Shown piece after piece: positions 17,193 through 25,748 of a stretch of 64,000 nucleotides of DNA (the stretch's first letter is position 1; the number at the start of each line of letters is the position of its first letter). The notes beneath the pieces are model-generated. The model was not told where the DNA came from. It ran no database searches and was given only the letters and a program-made list of their open reading frames with translations. The DNA lies in contig NZ_CANLXG010000001.1 in the NCBI RefSeq assembly GCF_947495025.1, forward strand, positions 1,612,001-1,676,000. Reading direction: 5' to 3'. This DNA comes from an uncultured Roseobacter sp. GTDB lineage: Bacteria > Pseudomonadota > Alphaproteobacteria > Rhodobacterales > Rhodobacteraceae. The position numbers and the translations under genes are program-made.

Positions 17193-17953
17193 TCTTCAAA
17201 ATGAACCCAGATCACAGCGCCGAGTTCGACAGCTTTTTCCTGACCGGAAGCGGCCTCGGTGAGGGTGTAGTCAGCGGTGTTGAGGGCCGCAAAGCCCCAC
17301 CAGCCGTCAGAGGGCGCCGCGTATGTAAAAACGCCACCGGCGTCGGCTTTGACAGTCTGGGTGATCATCAGCTCGTCCGGTGCCGTCGCACCGGCACCAT
17401 CGTTGAAGAACTCGACCTCGACCTCGGCGTAGGGCACAGGTTCACCGTCCATTTTCACGATGCCCTGAAACACGTTGTGCTCCCAGAGCCCGAAGGGTTT
17501 CGACAGGGGGACGATCTCGGTTTTCAGACCCAGTTCCGTGTCCCAGCCTTCGTCATCGCCATAGGCCGTCACATAGGTCTTGGTGTAATGAATGATGAAG
17601 GCGTCTTCGGCTGGCTCCCAGTAGGGCTGCGGCTCCATCGCAAAAATGTAGGTCCCGGGCCGTTCCAGCGGATAGTCAAGCGTATAGCCCTGTTCGTCCA
17701 TCACTGTCGCATCCCGTAAGCTGCCGAGGAGATCTGTCGTCGTGCCCTCATGGGTCACCGAGAAGGAAACCGGCGTATCGAGCATCATCCCGTCCATTTC
17801 GAACGGATGTGAAAACGACATGGTCAGCGCCACACTGCGTCCGTCTTCCTGGGCAATCATCGGGTCATTGGGAATGATCATGCCGTAGTGGGCAATTGCG
17901 GGCGCAGCGGCCATCAGGGTTGCAAGGGATGCGGTGAGAAAAAGTCGTTTCAT
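17177..17953 (-). CDS. DUF4198 (NikK-like) periplasmic metal-binding protein
   Basis: A 258-aa exported protein. Signal peptide MKRLFLTASLATLMAAAPAIA, then HYGMIIPNDPMIAQEDGR, so the mature chain begins with His. The rest matches the DUF4198 layout: MTMSFSHPFE-like strand LTMSFSHPFEMDGM, GTYIFAMEPQPYWEPAED, YTKTYVTAY, and a C-terminal domain with GEPVPYAEVEVEFFN and IWVHFEEW. NikK proteins of this family bind Ni/Co in the periplasm. Here the partner is not an ECF system but a MacB-type ABC pair encoded upstream (15-bp gap), an unusual combination. Confidence 0.78.
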   Translation of the reverse strand: MKRLFLTASLATLMAAAPAIAHYGMIIPNDPMIAQEDGRSVALTMSFSHPFEMDGMMLDTPVSFSVTHEGTTTDLLGSLRDATVMDEQGYTLDYPLERPGTYIFAMEPQPYWEPAEDAFIIHYTKTYVTAYGDDEGWDTELGLKTEIVPLSKPFGLWEHNVFQGIVKMDGEPVPYAEVEVEFFNDGAGATAPDELMITQTVKADAGGVFTYAAPSDGWWGFAALNTADYTLTEAASGQEKAVELGAVIWVHFEEWPGQ

Positions 17954-17968
17954 GTAACCTCCTGTTGA

Positions 17969-19138
17969 TTATGCGCCAAGGGCGAGCAGCCAGCCCACCC
18001 AGGCTTCAGCGTTCCGTGACACAACGGCCGCTCCGGTTGCTGCAATACTTCCTGCGATACACAATAGCGTCACGGTTTCAGCTGCCAAGAGGCGCAGGAC
18101 CATGCCCTTTTGTGCCCCCAGTTTCACAGCCGTCGTAATTTCACGGGCACGAAGGCGGTAGCTCAGAAAAACCGCAAGGCCAACGGCAGCGACGGCCGCG
18201 ACCGCAATGATGGCCGTGACGACATCCAGCAGCGATTTGATGCGGAAAATGCGATCGACCAGCCCCTGGATTACGCCTGCCGGCTCGACCAGCTGCGTCG
18301 GGCTTTCGCTATCAAGATACCGGCCTTTGAGGATGGTGCCTGACCGTATGTCGCCCGGCACAATGATTACAGCAGAGGCCGGGAAATCGTCCTGGCTGCC
18401 GTGGAAATGAAAGCTCTCGATGTTGTCTTCCGTGATCCGCTGGTATTGCACAACTGCCGCTTCCGCAAGTGCTGCGGTACCAGCCGCAACGTCGGCCGCA
18501 GTGACTACGTTTTCGTGTCCGTGACCAATCCCCTGAATGACCCAGGCCGTCTTGATGTCCACAAAAATCGCCTGATCGTCAGGAGTATTCGTTGGTGCAA
18601 GAACGCCGACGACCGGCATTTCCAGAGGGTAGACACCGTCGAGATCGAACAGGTTTTCGGGGGCGGACACGAGCGTGTCACCAACGCCTTTTCCGAGCTT
18701 TTCCGCAACCTGCGCCCCGATCACAGCATCGCCCAGCAACGAAAGCCCGCGACCACTTTCGAGGGAAAGGTCACGGAAATCGAAATAATCCAGCGTGGTT
18801 CCCACAATCCGGAAACCGCTGGAAGAAAACGCCGTATGCAGCGGGATCGGAACCCCAAGGCCACTGTCCCAGACCGTTTCAACTTGGCGCATCGCCACCG
18901 GATCGGGGCGTTCCTCGGAGAAATAGAGCGCGGCCATCGTCAGGTCGAGCTGCGATCCACGGCTGCCCAGCAACAGAGGTGTTGCCTCCCCTCTTGCGAC
19001 CAGTGCGCGCTCGCTGGTGGACAACAGAGTTTGCGTCGCCACGGGGACAAACATTATCAGTGCCGCCACCAGCACCAGCACCAGGCTGCGCCCCCAGTGA
19101 TAGCGAAGGTAGGAAAAAGCAAGGTAGAGCGCGTTCAT
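17969..19138 (-). CDS. MacB/FtsX-type ABC transporter permease with periplasmic His pairs
   Basis: A 389-aa permease. One N-terminal helix (SLVLVLVAALIMFVPVAT) is followed by a large periplasmic domain and C-terminal helices (VVTAIIAVAAVAAVGLAVFL, LRLLAAETVTLLCIAG). This is the MacB/LolCE arrangement with the FtsX signature. The periplasmic domain contains GIGHGHENVV (about residue 206) and ESFHFHGSQDD (about 247), two His-x-His pairs that suit metal handing-over and are not a general feature of the family. The start overlaps the ATPase stop by 4 bp. Confidence 0.83.
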   Translation of the reverse strand: MNALYLAFSYLRYHWGRSLVLVLVAALIMFVPVATQTLLSTSERALVARGEATPLLLGSRGSQLDLTMAALYFSEERPDPVAMRQVETVWDSGLGVPIPLHTAFSSSGFRIVGTTLDYFDFRDLSLESGRGLSLLGDAVIGAQVAEKLGKGVGDTLVSAPENLFDLDGVYPLEMPVVGVLAPTNTPDDQAIFVDIKTAWVIQGIGHGHENVVTAADVAAGTAALAEAAVVQYQRITEDNIESFHFHGSQDDFPASAVIIVPGDIRSGTILKGRYLDSESPTQLVEPAGVIQGLVDRIFRIKSLLDVVTAIIAVAAVAAVGLAVFLSYRLRAREITTAVKLGAQKGMVLRLLAAETVTLLCIAGSIAATGAAVVSRNAEAWVGWLLALGA

Positions 19139-19803
19139 GTCTCCGGTGCCGCTCGAAATTGCGCAAAGTCCAGCACGCGCTCAAAGCGCGGCAGCAGTTC
19201 GTGATCATGGGTCACGGCGAGTACCGCAGCGCCTGCCAGTGCCGCCTGCTCGAAAAGAAGATCAAGAATTCGTGCCTTGCTGTCCGGGTCGAGGTTGCCT
19301 GTGGCCTCATCTGACAGGATCAGCCCGGGCTGGGTCACCAGCGCCCGGCAGATCGCGACACGCTGTTGTTCGCCCTGGCTCAGTTCCGAAGGATGCCGGT
19401 CAAGTTTATCGCCGATCCCGCAAGCCGCCGCGAGGCTTTCGGCGCGCTCCCGCGCCTCTTTATCCAGCGTCAGTGCGGGTGTGATCCGATAGGGGTAACA
19501 GATGTTCTGCCGCGCCGAGAGATAATCGAGCAAGGCGAAGTCCTGAAAAACAAAGCCGATCCGGCTCGCGCGAAAGCGGCGACGCCGGGCATCAGACAGC
19601 CCGGATACTTCCGTGCCTGCAACGTCGATACGACCAGCCTCCGGAGTCAGGATACCCGCGATCAGGTTGAGCAGCGTCGTCTTCCCGCTTCCGCTTGGTC
19701 CGACCACGGCGACCCGCTCTCCCTCGGCGAGGGTAAATTCCGGAACCCGCAACCGGAACCCGCCGGCGCCGTAGCCGAAAGTAAGGTTTTCAATATGAAC
19801 CAT
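19135..19803 (-). CDS. LolD/MacB-type ABC ATPase
   Basis: A 222-aa ATPase. Walker A is GPSGSGKTT (about residue 35), the signature is LSQGEQQRVAICRAL and Walker B is LILSDEATGNLDP. The LSQGE signature and short length place it with LolD/MacB/FtsE-type ATPases that serve FtsX-fold permeases. It overlaps the permease start by 4 bp and the upstream gene's stop by 1 bp, so the set is translated as a unit. Confidence 0.88.
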   Translation of the reverse strand: MVHIENLTFGYGAGGFRLRVPEFTLAEGERVAVVGPSGSGKTTLLNLIAGILTPEAGRIDVAGTEVSGLSDARRRRFRASRIGFVFQDFALLDYLSARQNICYPYRITPALTLDKEARERAESLAAACGIGDKLDRHPSELSQGEQQRVAICRALVTQPGLILSDEATGNLDPDSKARILDLLFEQAALAGAAVLAVTHDHELLPRFERVLDFAQFRAAPET

Positions 19804-20381
19804 CAGTTCGTCTGAGGCGCCGGGAATGTCTCACCCGCCGTATCCCGGTTGACGTCGAGCAATTCAAAACCGGTGATCCGCCAGGCCCCCGCCACCGGTG
19901 CGACAATCAGGTCTGCGCTATAGGTGTTGCCGCGGACATGCAGGTGTTCGGAATGCCCCACAGTGCCGATAACCTGCCAGGAAGCGCCGACAGACAGCGC
20001 GCTGTTTTCACGCGCAACCTGCGTATTCAGAAGTCTGATCTCGTGAATTGTCTGATCGGTTTCGTCGAGGCCACCTCCCTTCATAGCGCCGACACGCTCA
20101 AGGTAGAGATATTCCAGAGCTTCACCATGGGTCACGCTGGCAAGCGTATCGTAAATTGCATCTTCTTCCGTTTCCCCGAAGGCTTCGTAAACCACAAGCA
20201 GAAGCGCTGGTGTCAGCCGCCAGAATTCTTCCTGAGCCCGGGAAAACGTCATCGGCTCAAGATCAGGGGCCGAAAAGGCATCTGTTTCAGAAAACTGCGC
20301 ACCTTCAGGCCAGAAAACAGCCGCGACTGCCGCGACGACGGCTGCCAGAACAAATGCTGCAATTGTGTACGTGGTTTTCAC
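19803..20381 (-). CDS. Membrane-anchored protein with HSEHLH motif, first gene of the metal-ABC operon
   Basis: A 192-aa protein with an N-terminal uncleaved anchor or signal (TIAAFVLAAVVAAVAAVFW) and a periplasmic part. A GHSEHLHVRGNTY segment near residue 143 (His-x2-His-x-His) is followed by WRITGFELLDVNRD, giving a SnoaL/Tim44-like look. The start is GTG at 20381 with GGAG just upstream. No characterised homologue is recognised. Position at the head of the operon and the His cluster suggest a metal-related accessory role. The 330 bp upstream (20382-20710) holds the likely promoter; no Zur- or Fur-like dyad was found by eye. Confidence 0.65.
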   Translation of the reverse strand: MKTTYTIAAFVLAAVVAAVAAVFWPEGAQFSETDAFSAPDLEPMTFSRAQEEFWRLTPALLLVVYEAFGETEEDAIYDTLASVTHGEALEYLYLERVGAMKGGGLDETDQTIHEIRLLNTQVARENSALSVGASWQVIGTVGHSEHLHVRGNTYSADLIVAPVAGAWRITGFELLDVNRDTAGETFPAPQTN

Positions 20382-20710
20382 TGCTCCAGACCCCGGAAAT
20401 CACACTGATCCATCAAAGATTAACCTGTTCGAGATGTGGCGGAAGTGCAAGCAGTCCGCGGGTGTGGGCCCTGCCGGAAGCGCCGGGGAAAAAGCGTAAC
20501 CGAAAAATCGTATCAGGACCGGAAAGATTAGATGCATCTGATCAAACGCTGAGCGGTCAACATCGAAAAGCGGGGTGGTCGGGAACAGCCGATCAAAAGG
20601 CCGGGGGCGGGCAATCCTGTATTGTCAGCCGGTGGCCTGACGCTGCTATTGGTTCAGCGATGCACAGCTGCGATGCAGAGTCCCGAAAAGGATCACGGGC
20701 AATGTCAGTC
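20382..20710. other. Intergenic region upstream of the metal-ABC operon
   Basis: About 330 bp between the WYL regulator stop and the first gene of the metal operon, both on the minus strand. It should contain the operon promoter. No gene, strong hairpin or convincing metalloregulator box is visible. Confidence 0.45.
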
Positions 20711-21415
20711 TTATGCCCCCTCTTCATAGCGCCTGCGTTCCGCATCAGTCGCAGAGCGCCACTCTGCGCGCAGGAGGTCCATCCGACGTGGAATTTTCTC
20801 CTCCAGCACATCCGCCTCAATGATCCGCTCTGTCCGGAAGTACCGAAACCCGGCACGTAATTCACACCAGGCAGCAATGATGCGGCCGGCGTCCCGATAC
20901 CCCAGAAGTATGGGCCAGATCACCCGACGGGTCAGCACGCCTGAGTTATCCGAGTATTTCAGAACGATCTTCCTGCGGTTTCGGATTGCGAGGCGAATGG
21001 CGGCAGCGCCAAGAGCCTCATCTGGCTGAGAGACCGGGGCGACGCCGACAGCCGGGTCAACAAAGGACGTCCGGTACCTTTCCGGGGCCACGGTTTCCAG
21101 TTTTGTGATCAGCTTCCCGGCGGCACGTGCCAGCTCTGGCTCACCACGTGTCTGCACCCATAAAACGCCCAGTGTTACGGCTTCGATCTCGTCCGGGGTC
21201 AGCATCAGCGGCGGCATGTGAAAACCGGGCTCCAACACATAGCCGACCCCGGCCTCGCCGTTCACCGGCACACCCTGACCCATCAGGGCTGCAACATCGC
21301 GATACACCGTGCGCCTGGTCACACCCAGTTCTTCGCCAATAGTCTGGGCAGAAACCGGCCCTTTTGCCCGCCGCATAATCTCGATGATTTCAAAAAGCCT
21401 GTCCGCGCGCCGCAT
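20711..21415 (-). CDS. YafY/WYL-domain transcriptional regulator
   Basis: A 234-aa regulator. An N-terminal DeoR-like helix-turn-helix (MRRADRLFEIIEIMRRAKGP, VTRRTVYRDVAALM) is followed by a WYL-type sensor domain (RRKIVLKYSDNSG, RVIWPILLGYRDAGRIIAAW). GGGAG lies 6 nt upstream of the ATG at 21415; an upstream GTG in frame would place that motif inside the gene. Divergent from the VOC gene at 21522, with a double inverted repeat between them, so it probably controls that gene. Confidence 0.88.
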   Translation of the reverse strand: MRRADRLFEIIEIMRRAKGPVSAQTIGEELGVTRRTVYRDVAALMGQGVPVNGEAGVGYVLEPGFHMPPLMLTPDEIEAVTLGVLWVQTRGEPELARAAGKLITKLETVAPERYRTSFVDPAVGVAPVSQPDEALGAAAIRLAIRNRRKIVLKYSDNSGVLTRRVIWPILLGYRDAGRIIAAWCELRAGFRYFRTERIIEADVLEEKIPRRMDLLRAEWRSATDAERRRYEEGA

Positions 21416-21444
21416 TTTATCTCCCTTCACTGGAAAAGATCATA

Positions 21445-21476
21445 CTGACAGCATGCTGACAACACGCTGTCAGCAG
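21445..21476. promoter_or_regulatory. Nested inverted repeats, probable WYL regulator operator
   Basis: CTGACAGC (21445-21452) pairs with GCTGTCAG (21466-21473), and TGCTGACA (21454-21461) pairs with TGTCAGCA (21469-21476). The same 8-mer core is thus used three times within 32 bp, between the divergent WYL regulator and VOC gene. Confidence 0.6.
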
Positions 21477-21521
21477 GGGTGCGATAAACGCATGGAATGC
21501 AATCAGAGAACGGGATAAAAA

Positions 21522-21959
21522 ATGAAACGCATCATCACGCTGACCTTCGCCGCACTCCTCCCCACGACGCTCGTCGCCGAGGCGGTGAAGCCTGAAAATA
21601 CTGTGCCGATCATGGCGATGGGCGCTTATGTGCCGACCGACGACATGGCAGCATCAGAGGCATTCTACCGGGCTCTCTTTGACAGTGATCCGGCAATCGG
21701 GTTGCCGGATTTCGTGGCCTTCAACGTGGCCGGTGGCTGGTTTGCAATCGTTTCGCGGGACAGATATGCACCCAACTCCAGGCCAGGATCCGGCGCGGTC
21801 CCTTACCTGCAATCCGCTGATCTGGCAGCCTTACAAGCCCGTGTCACGACCGCAGGCGTGACAGCACCGGAGATCATCGAAGAACCGGGCATCCACCTGC
21901 TCAGGATCACGGACCCCAATGGTCAGCTGATTGAGTTTTTCAGACTGACCGGCGAGTGA
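21522..21959 (+). CDS. Exported VOC (glyoxalase/bleomycin-resistance fold) protein
   Basis: A 145-aa protein. The N-terminus (MKRIITLTFAALLPTTLVAEA) looks like a signal peptide, followed by one VOC domain: MGAYVPTDDMAASEAFYRAL, DFVAFNVAGGWFAIVS, VPYLQSADLAALQARV, HLLRITDPNGQLIEFFRL. VOC proteins are normally cytosolic, so export is unusual. The last strand ends in the usual DPNGxxIEF motif with the metal-binding Glu. Divergent from the WYL regulator. Substrate unknown. Confidence 0.8.
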   Translation: MKRIITLTFAALLPTTLVAEAVKPENTVPIMAMGAYVPTDDMAASEAFYRALFDSDPAIGLPDFVAFNVAGGWFAIVSRDRYAPNSRPGSGAVPYLQSADLAALQARVTTAGVTAPEIIEEPGIHLLRITDPNGQLIEFFRLTGE

Positions 21960-22386
21960 CGGTCATGATGACAGCCGCACTCATAAGGGAATGCGATCGA
22001 GAAATGTGATCCGGTGTGTCACCGACACGAAACAGGGCCGCGCGCCCGTGTCTGCAACCTGATCTTTGGAAAACCCGGCGCTGAACGCGTTTCGCTTTCT
22101 GACAGAACGATTTTCCGGCCTGATCCCGATTTTGCTCTTGCTGCTGCTGTTCCGTTTGGCGAAAAGCCCACTGGCGACGACACCGGAACATGGCAGGCTT
22201 TTGCGTCGCGACAGACAAGAAATCCGAAAGCACCATCCCCGGCAGACAGGTGAAGGTGAACCGAAGCAAGCCAGGTCGGGCTTCCCGGGCTGTGTCTGCG
22301 ATCCGGGCATGAACAGGATTCGCGTCTTTGACTGAGGCGGGGCATTGAGGATGTCGTGCGCACATCCCGATTGAAAGGAATATTAC
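21960..22386. other. Intergenic region without recognised gene
   Basis: About 427 bp between the VOC gene and the NAD(P)-binding protein. Frames on both strands show no family motifs. The promoter of the downstream pair is expected here; AAAGGA lies about 8 nt before its GTG start. Confidence 0.45.
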
Positions 22387-23013
22387 GTGAGACTTGTTGT
22401 GTTGGGCGCAAATGGCCGGACCGGAAAATTCGTCCTTGGGCATGCGCTTGCAAAGAACATGGACGTCACAGCCGTGGTGCGTTCAGCCGACAAAGCACCC
22501 GACCTCCAGAATGAGAACCTGCAGGTTAAAGTCGGTGATCCCTGTGATCCCGTGTTCCTTGCATCGGTGCTTCACGACAAAGACGCGGTTATTTCAGCTT
22601 TGGGCGGCCGGCTCCCGACAAAAGCGGCCACGTCGGTTTATTTCCGGTCTGCCGCCTCGATCACCGAAGCCGCGTCTGCAACCGGCCTCAGGCGGATACT
22701 GGTGACCTCGACGGCGTTGCTTTTTCCGGACCAGACGCTGCCCGGGAAAATCCTTCGCGCCATTGTTCCGAATGTCGTCCGCAGCGCCGGGCGCATGGAG
22801 GATATCCTGAAAACCTCTGGCCTCGACTGGACTTCGGCCCGTCCGGGCTTTCTCAATGACACTCATGTGGCAACCTATCGCGCCGAGAGAGGTAGCCTTC
22901 CGGAGAAAGGCACAGCGGTTTCGAGGCTGGCCCTGGCCCATTTCCTGATCGATGCAGTCGATGACGCCCGGACCAAAGGAGCGGCATACGGCGTGTCGCA
23001 GGCAAGCCTGTGA
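22387..23013 (+). CDS. NAD(P)-binding atypical SDR (NmrA/YwnB-like)
   Basis: A 208-aa protein with an N-terminal Rossmann motif VVLGANGRTGKFVLGHAL and the NADP-binding VVRSADKAP. DAVISALGG and RILVTSTALLFP follow, as in NAD(P)H-binding atypical short-chain dehydrogenases of the flavin-reductase-like type. The start is GTG at 22387, preceded by AAAGGA. Its stop overlaps the start of a GNAT acetyltransferase. Substrate unknown. Confidence 0.83.
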   Translation: MRLVVLGANGRTGKFVLGHALAKNMDVTAVVRSADKAPDLQNENLQVKVGDPCDPVFLASVLHDKDAVISALGGRLPTKAATSVYFRSAASITEAASATGLRRILVTSTALLFPDQTLPGKILRAIVPNVVRSAGRMEDILKTSGLDWTSARPGFLNDTHVATYRAERGSLPEKGTAVSRLALAHFLIDAVDDARTKGAAYGVSQASL

Positions 23014-23486
23014 CAAAAATCTCCTTTATTCGCCTGTCCGCAGTTCCGGCTGAAGAAATTGCGGCCCATATGTCCGACCCGGCACTGGCGGCCCATATGC
23101 CTCTGCTGAAAGGCTCCTGGGACAGGAAGCGTACAGCTGATTTTGTTGCGATGAAGGAAGCCAGGTGGGCTGAGGACGGCCTCGGCCACTGGGCAATCCT
23201 CGCGGACGGCGCTTATGTGGGCTGGGGCGGTTTCCAGCTTGAAGGCCCTGACTGGGACTTTGGTCTCGTTCTGAAACCTTCGGCCTTCGGCCTCGGCATG
23301 AGGATCACAGCCCGGGCGCTGGAGTTCGCGCGTCGTGATGTCCGCATACCGTCCGTGACGTTCCTGCTTCCCCCAACCCGCACAAAACTGGCTGCACTGA
23401 CGCGCATGGGCGCGCGGTTCGAGGGTGATGTGACCCTCGACGGTGCGATGTTCCGGAAGTTCCGCCTTGCAACCACAGCGCCCTGA
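23010..23486 (+). CDS. GNAT-family N-acetyltransferase
   Basis: A 158-aa protein of the RimJ/RimL-like GNAT type: HWAILADGAYVGWGGFQLEG (strand pair before the acetyl-CoA site), FGLVLKPSAFGLGMRITARA, and TRTKLAALTRMGARFEGDV. It transfers an acetyl group to an unknown amine. The start is GTG at 23010 overlapping the preceding TGA, so it is coupled to the NAD(P)-binding protein. The classic Q/RxxGxG/A is only loosely kept. Confidence 0.75.
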   Translation: MTKISFIRLSAVPAEEIAAHMSDPALAAHMPLLKGSWDRKRTADFVAMKEARWAEDGLGHWAILADGAYVGWGGFQLEGPDWDFGLVLKPSAFGLGMRITARALEFARRDVRIPSVTFLLPPTRTKLAALTRMGARFEGDVTLDGAMFRKFRLATTAP

Positions 23487-23724
23487 GAAACATCCTCCGG
23501 GGACATGATGCAAAGGCGCGATCAGCCCAACCAAAGTAACTCCTGGCCCGGCATCTGTCTCAAAGACACCCTGGTTCCCGCAAAGAATTTAGATCGAACC
23601 AGCGTCTGTGCTTCCATGGCCAGGCCTGATCGCAGGGCCCGGGTGTTACGGTGGCCGTGACATCTGCCACCAGAAGAATTTCTGTTGACGGACAGGTTTA
23701 CCGCGCACGGGATGAAACTGTCTC

Positions 23725-24171
23725 TCAGAACTTCCGGTCCCGGACTTTTCGCGACATCAGACCCTGACCACGCCTGTTCAGGTCCGGAAGCGAAGCCGCC
23801 AGATATAACATACCCCCTGCAACAGATATGTTCTTGAAAAACAATGACAGCTCGGCCTGTCCCGCGTCACCGCCCACCTCCCAGAACCTGTGGAACAGTG
23901 AATTTACAACGATGGTGTAGACAAACAGGAGCAGCGCGCTGACTGCCGCACCTGCCCGACCGACGGCAACTGCCATACCGCCTCCGAACTCCAGTGCGAT
24001 GGTGGCCGGCAGGATAAACGGAACAAGCGGAAAGCCCATCCCGGTCATGGTTGCGGCGGTTGTTTCGAAATTCAGCATCTTGTTGATACCGCCCAGAATG
24101 AACAGAGAGGCCAGCAGGACGCGACCAATGTGCAACCCGGCGTATTGAAGGCGCATCACGGCGAAAGCCAA
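23725..24171 (-). CDS. DoxX-family membrane protein
   Basis: A 148-aa protein with four predicted transmembrane helices (HIGRVLLASLFILGGINKML, FILPATIALEFGGGMAVAVG, ALLLFVYTIVVNSLF, and a C-terminal helix after LSLFFKNISVAGGMLYLAA). This is the DoxX pattern. Lies 3 bp after a lipoprotein gene and so shares its promoter, under the divergent MarR regulator. DoxX proteins have been linked to redox stress in some bacteria; no role is fixed here. Confidence 0.82.
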   Translation of the reverse strand: MAFAVMRLQYAGLHIGRVLLASLFILGGINKMLNFETTAATMTGMGFPLVPFILPATIALEFGGGMAVAVGRAGAAVSALLLFVYTIVVNSLFHRFWEVGGDAGQAELSLFFKNISVAGGMLYLAASLPDLNRRGQGLMSRKVRDRKF

Positions 24172-24174
24172 AGT

Positions 24175-24765
24175 CTAATTGCCGGCGGCAGCTTTGTTCG
24201 CTGCAGCGGCAAATCCACGCAATCCCCCCGAGATGTAGGTCTCGATTTCATCCATGCTGCGCCGGACGAATTGCCGTGTGACAAAGTTTGTGGGCACAAC
24301 GTTATATGTCCATTCGACGCGGGTGCCACCGGCCACCGGCACAAATCTCTGCTCACCCACTATCTGTTCAACGCCCCGACCGGTGGCATTGGTGAAGATA
24401 AAGACCTGGTACCGGAAGAAGTCCTCTTCGTTCTGCAGGATGCGTTCGACAACATAGTGTCCGTCCGCAAGCCTGAGCCAGCGATATGCCCCCGGTTCGG
24501 GCCAGTCCCCGCGGATAACCTCGCTTGCGACTGGATTTGCGATGTTTTCGGTCGGCTCCAGAAAACTGGTCAGCGGCTCCTCTTCCATGAAAGCCCGCAG
24601 CGCACTGACAGGCAGTGCAATCGTTTGCTCGGTATAAGCTGTCAGGAAACCCGAGGTGGCAACGTCCGGAGGCGGCGTCAGCGCAGGAGGTTCAGTGGGA
24701 ATTGAGGGTTTGCCGCAACCTGTTAGAATGATCGCAAGGCCAAGAAGGAATGAGGGAAGTCGCAT
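24175..24765 (-). CDS. Lipoprotein with SRPBCC/START-like fold
   Basis: A 196-aa protein. The N-terminus MRLPSFLLGLAIILTGCG carries a lipobox (LTGC), so it is probably lipidated at Cys17. The body reads like a polyketide-cyclase/START-like domain (YRWLRLADGHYVVERILQNE, GTRVEWTYNVVPTNFVTRQF, and a terminal helix). A longer upstream frame exists, but the lipobox fixes the start at 24765. Divergent from marR with a strong operator between them and co-transcribed with doxX. Ligand unknown. Confidence 0.75.
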   Translation of the reverse strand: MRLPSFLLGLAIILTGCGKPSIPTEPPALTPPPDVATSGFLTAYTEQTIALPVSALRAFMEEEPLTSFLEPTENIANPVASEVIRGDWPEPGAYRWLRLADGHYVVERILQNEEDFFRYQVFIFTNATGRGVEQIVGEQRFVPVAGGTRVEWTYNVVPTNFVTRQFVRRSMDEIETYISGGLRGFAAAANKAAAGN

Positions 24766-24783
24766 GATCTGTATCCGGTCAAA

Positions 24784-24811
24784 TAGTGCATATATCGCAC
24801 TAGTTAGTGCG
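24784..24811. promoter_or_regulatory. MarR operator with three half-sites
   Basis: TAGTGC (24784-24789), CGCACTA (24796-24802) and TAGTGCG (24805-24811) form two overlapping dyads. The second is a perfect 7-bp inverted repeat around GT. It lies between the divergent lipoprotein and marR genes, 18 bp from the lipoprotein start, where binding would block both. Confidence 0.7.
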
Positions 24812-24842
24812 AGCTTCGCATCAATCAAGTACGACCCGCAAA

Positions 24843-25292
24843 ATGACTGACCGGTCAAGCGAGGAACTCGCCAGACACATCAGCACAATAATAAAAAATC
24901 TGCTGGTCACCGGCAGACAGGGTGCGCCTGCCGAGGGGTTGCTGGCGTTTAACCCGTTGTATTTTCAGATACTTCGTATGGTCGGAGGCAGTGAAGGAAC
25001 GCGGCCGTCAGTGATGGCCTCGGATCTGGCAGTTCCCCGGACAACGATATCTGCAGCGGTCAAGGCGCTTCAGGGCAAGGGCCTCGTTACCACAACTCCG
25101 GACCAGACCGACGGGCGCGCGGTCGTTGTGTCCCTGACCCGGCAAGGAGAGGAGGTCCTCGCGGCGATCACGCGGCAGGACAACAGGAATGCAAAGGCGA
25201 TGTTGAATGCGCTGTCAAAGCAGGAAAGACCCGGCTTCGTGAAGGCCATGAAGAAGATCGCAGCGACGGTCTCCGAAAGTCCCGAAAGCTGA
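24843..25292 (+). CDS. MarR-family transcriptional regulator
   Basis: A 149-aa winged-helix protein, MTDRSSEELARHISTIIKN..., with the recognition helix region RPSVMASDLAVPRTTISAAV and the wing QTDGRAVVVSLTRQGEEVL. It probably represses itself and the divergent lipoprotein/doxX operon through the repeat at 24784-24811. The start at ATG 24843 fits the family; the longer frame would run into the operator. Confidence 0.87.
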   Translation: MTDRSSEELARHISTIIKNLLVTGRQGAPAEGLLAFNPLYFQILRMVGGSEGTRPSVMASDLAVPRTTISAAVKALQGKGLVTTTPDQTDGRAVVVSLTRQGEEVLAAITRQDNRNAKAMLNALSKQERPGFVKAMKKIAATVSESPES

Positions 25293-25748
25293 AACGGGCC
25301 GCGCCCTCACATTGCCGCCAGTTCCGCGGGGACCGCAGGTGCGGAGCAACATATGCCGGAGCGAAGCATCGACACTGTCCTCTGTTGCCCTCAGCAGACG
25401 GCTTTTCAGAACTTGAAGCCCTGCGGTCGCGATCTCCGTGCGTGCCCTGCAAATGACAGGCACTGGCACCTGCCGGTGTCCTGTCGGCAGGACAAGACCA
25501 CCATCCGAAGGCCGAACCGAAAGGACCCTCTGCCCGCATTTCCGCAGCGTCGCACAGCATCAGAGATTGGGCCGCTGATCTTCGCTGCCCGAATTTCATG
25601 ACAAAAGCCCTGAGAAGACACCGGACACCCGGATTATCTCCTCAGGATATTTGCAGCCGGTCTTATGAAACAGAATGGTTTGGCGAACTTTATGCACCCG
25701 TGAAACCCTGCAGACTGTTGCGCCGCTTCATCGTCTTTTCGGGCGTCC
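25293..25748. other. Intergenic region without recognised gene
   Basis: About 456 bp between convergent marR and the SDR gene. Small frames exist on both strands but show no homology, ribosome-binding site or coding bias I can defend. Confidence 0.45.

Noticed and set aside
20382..20710. Zur- or Fur-type operator upstream of the metal operon
   Set aside because: No palindrome resembling either consensus was found by eye; a matrix search would be required to say more.
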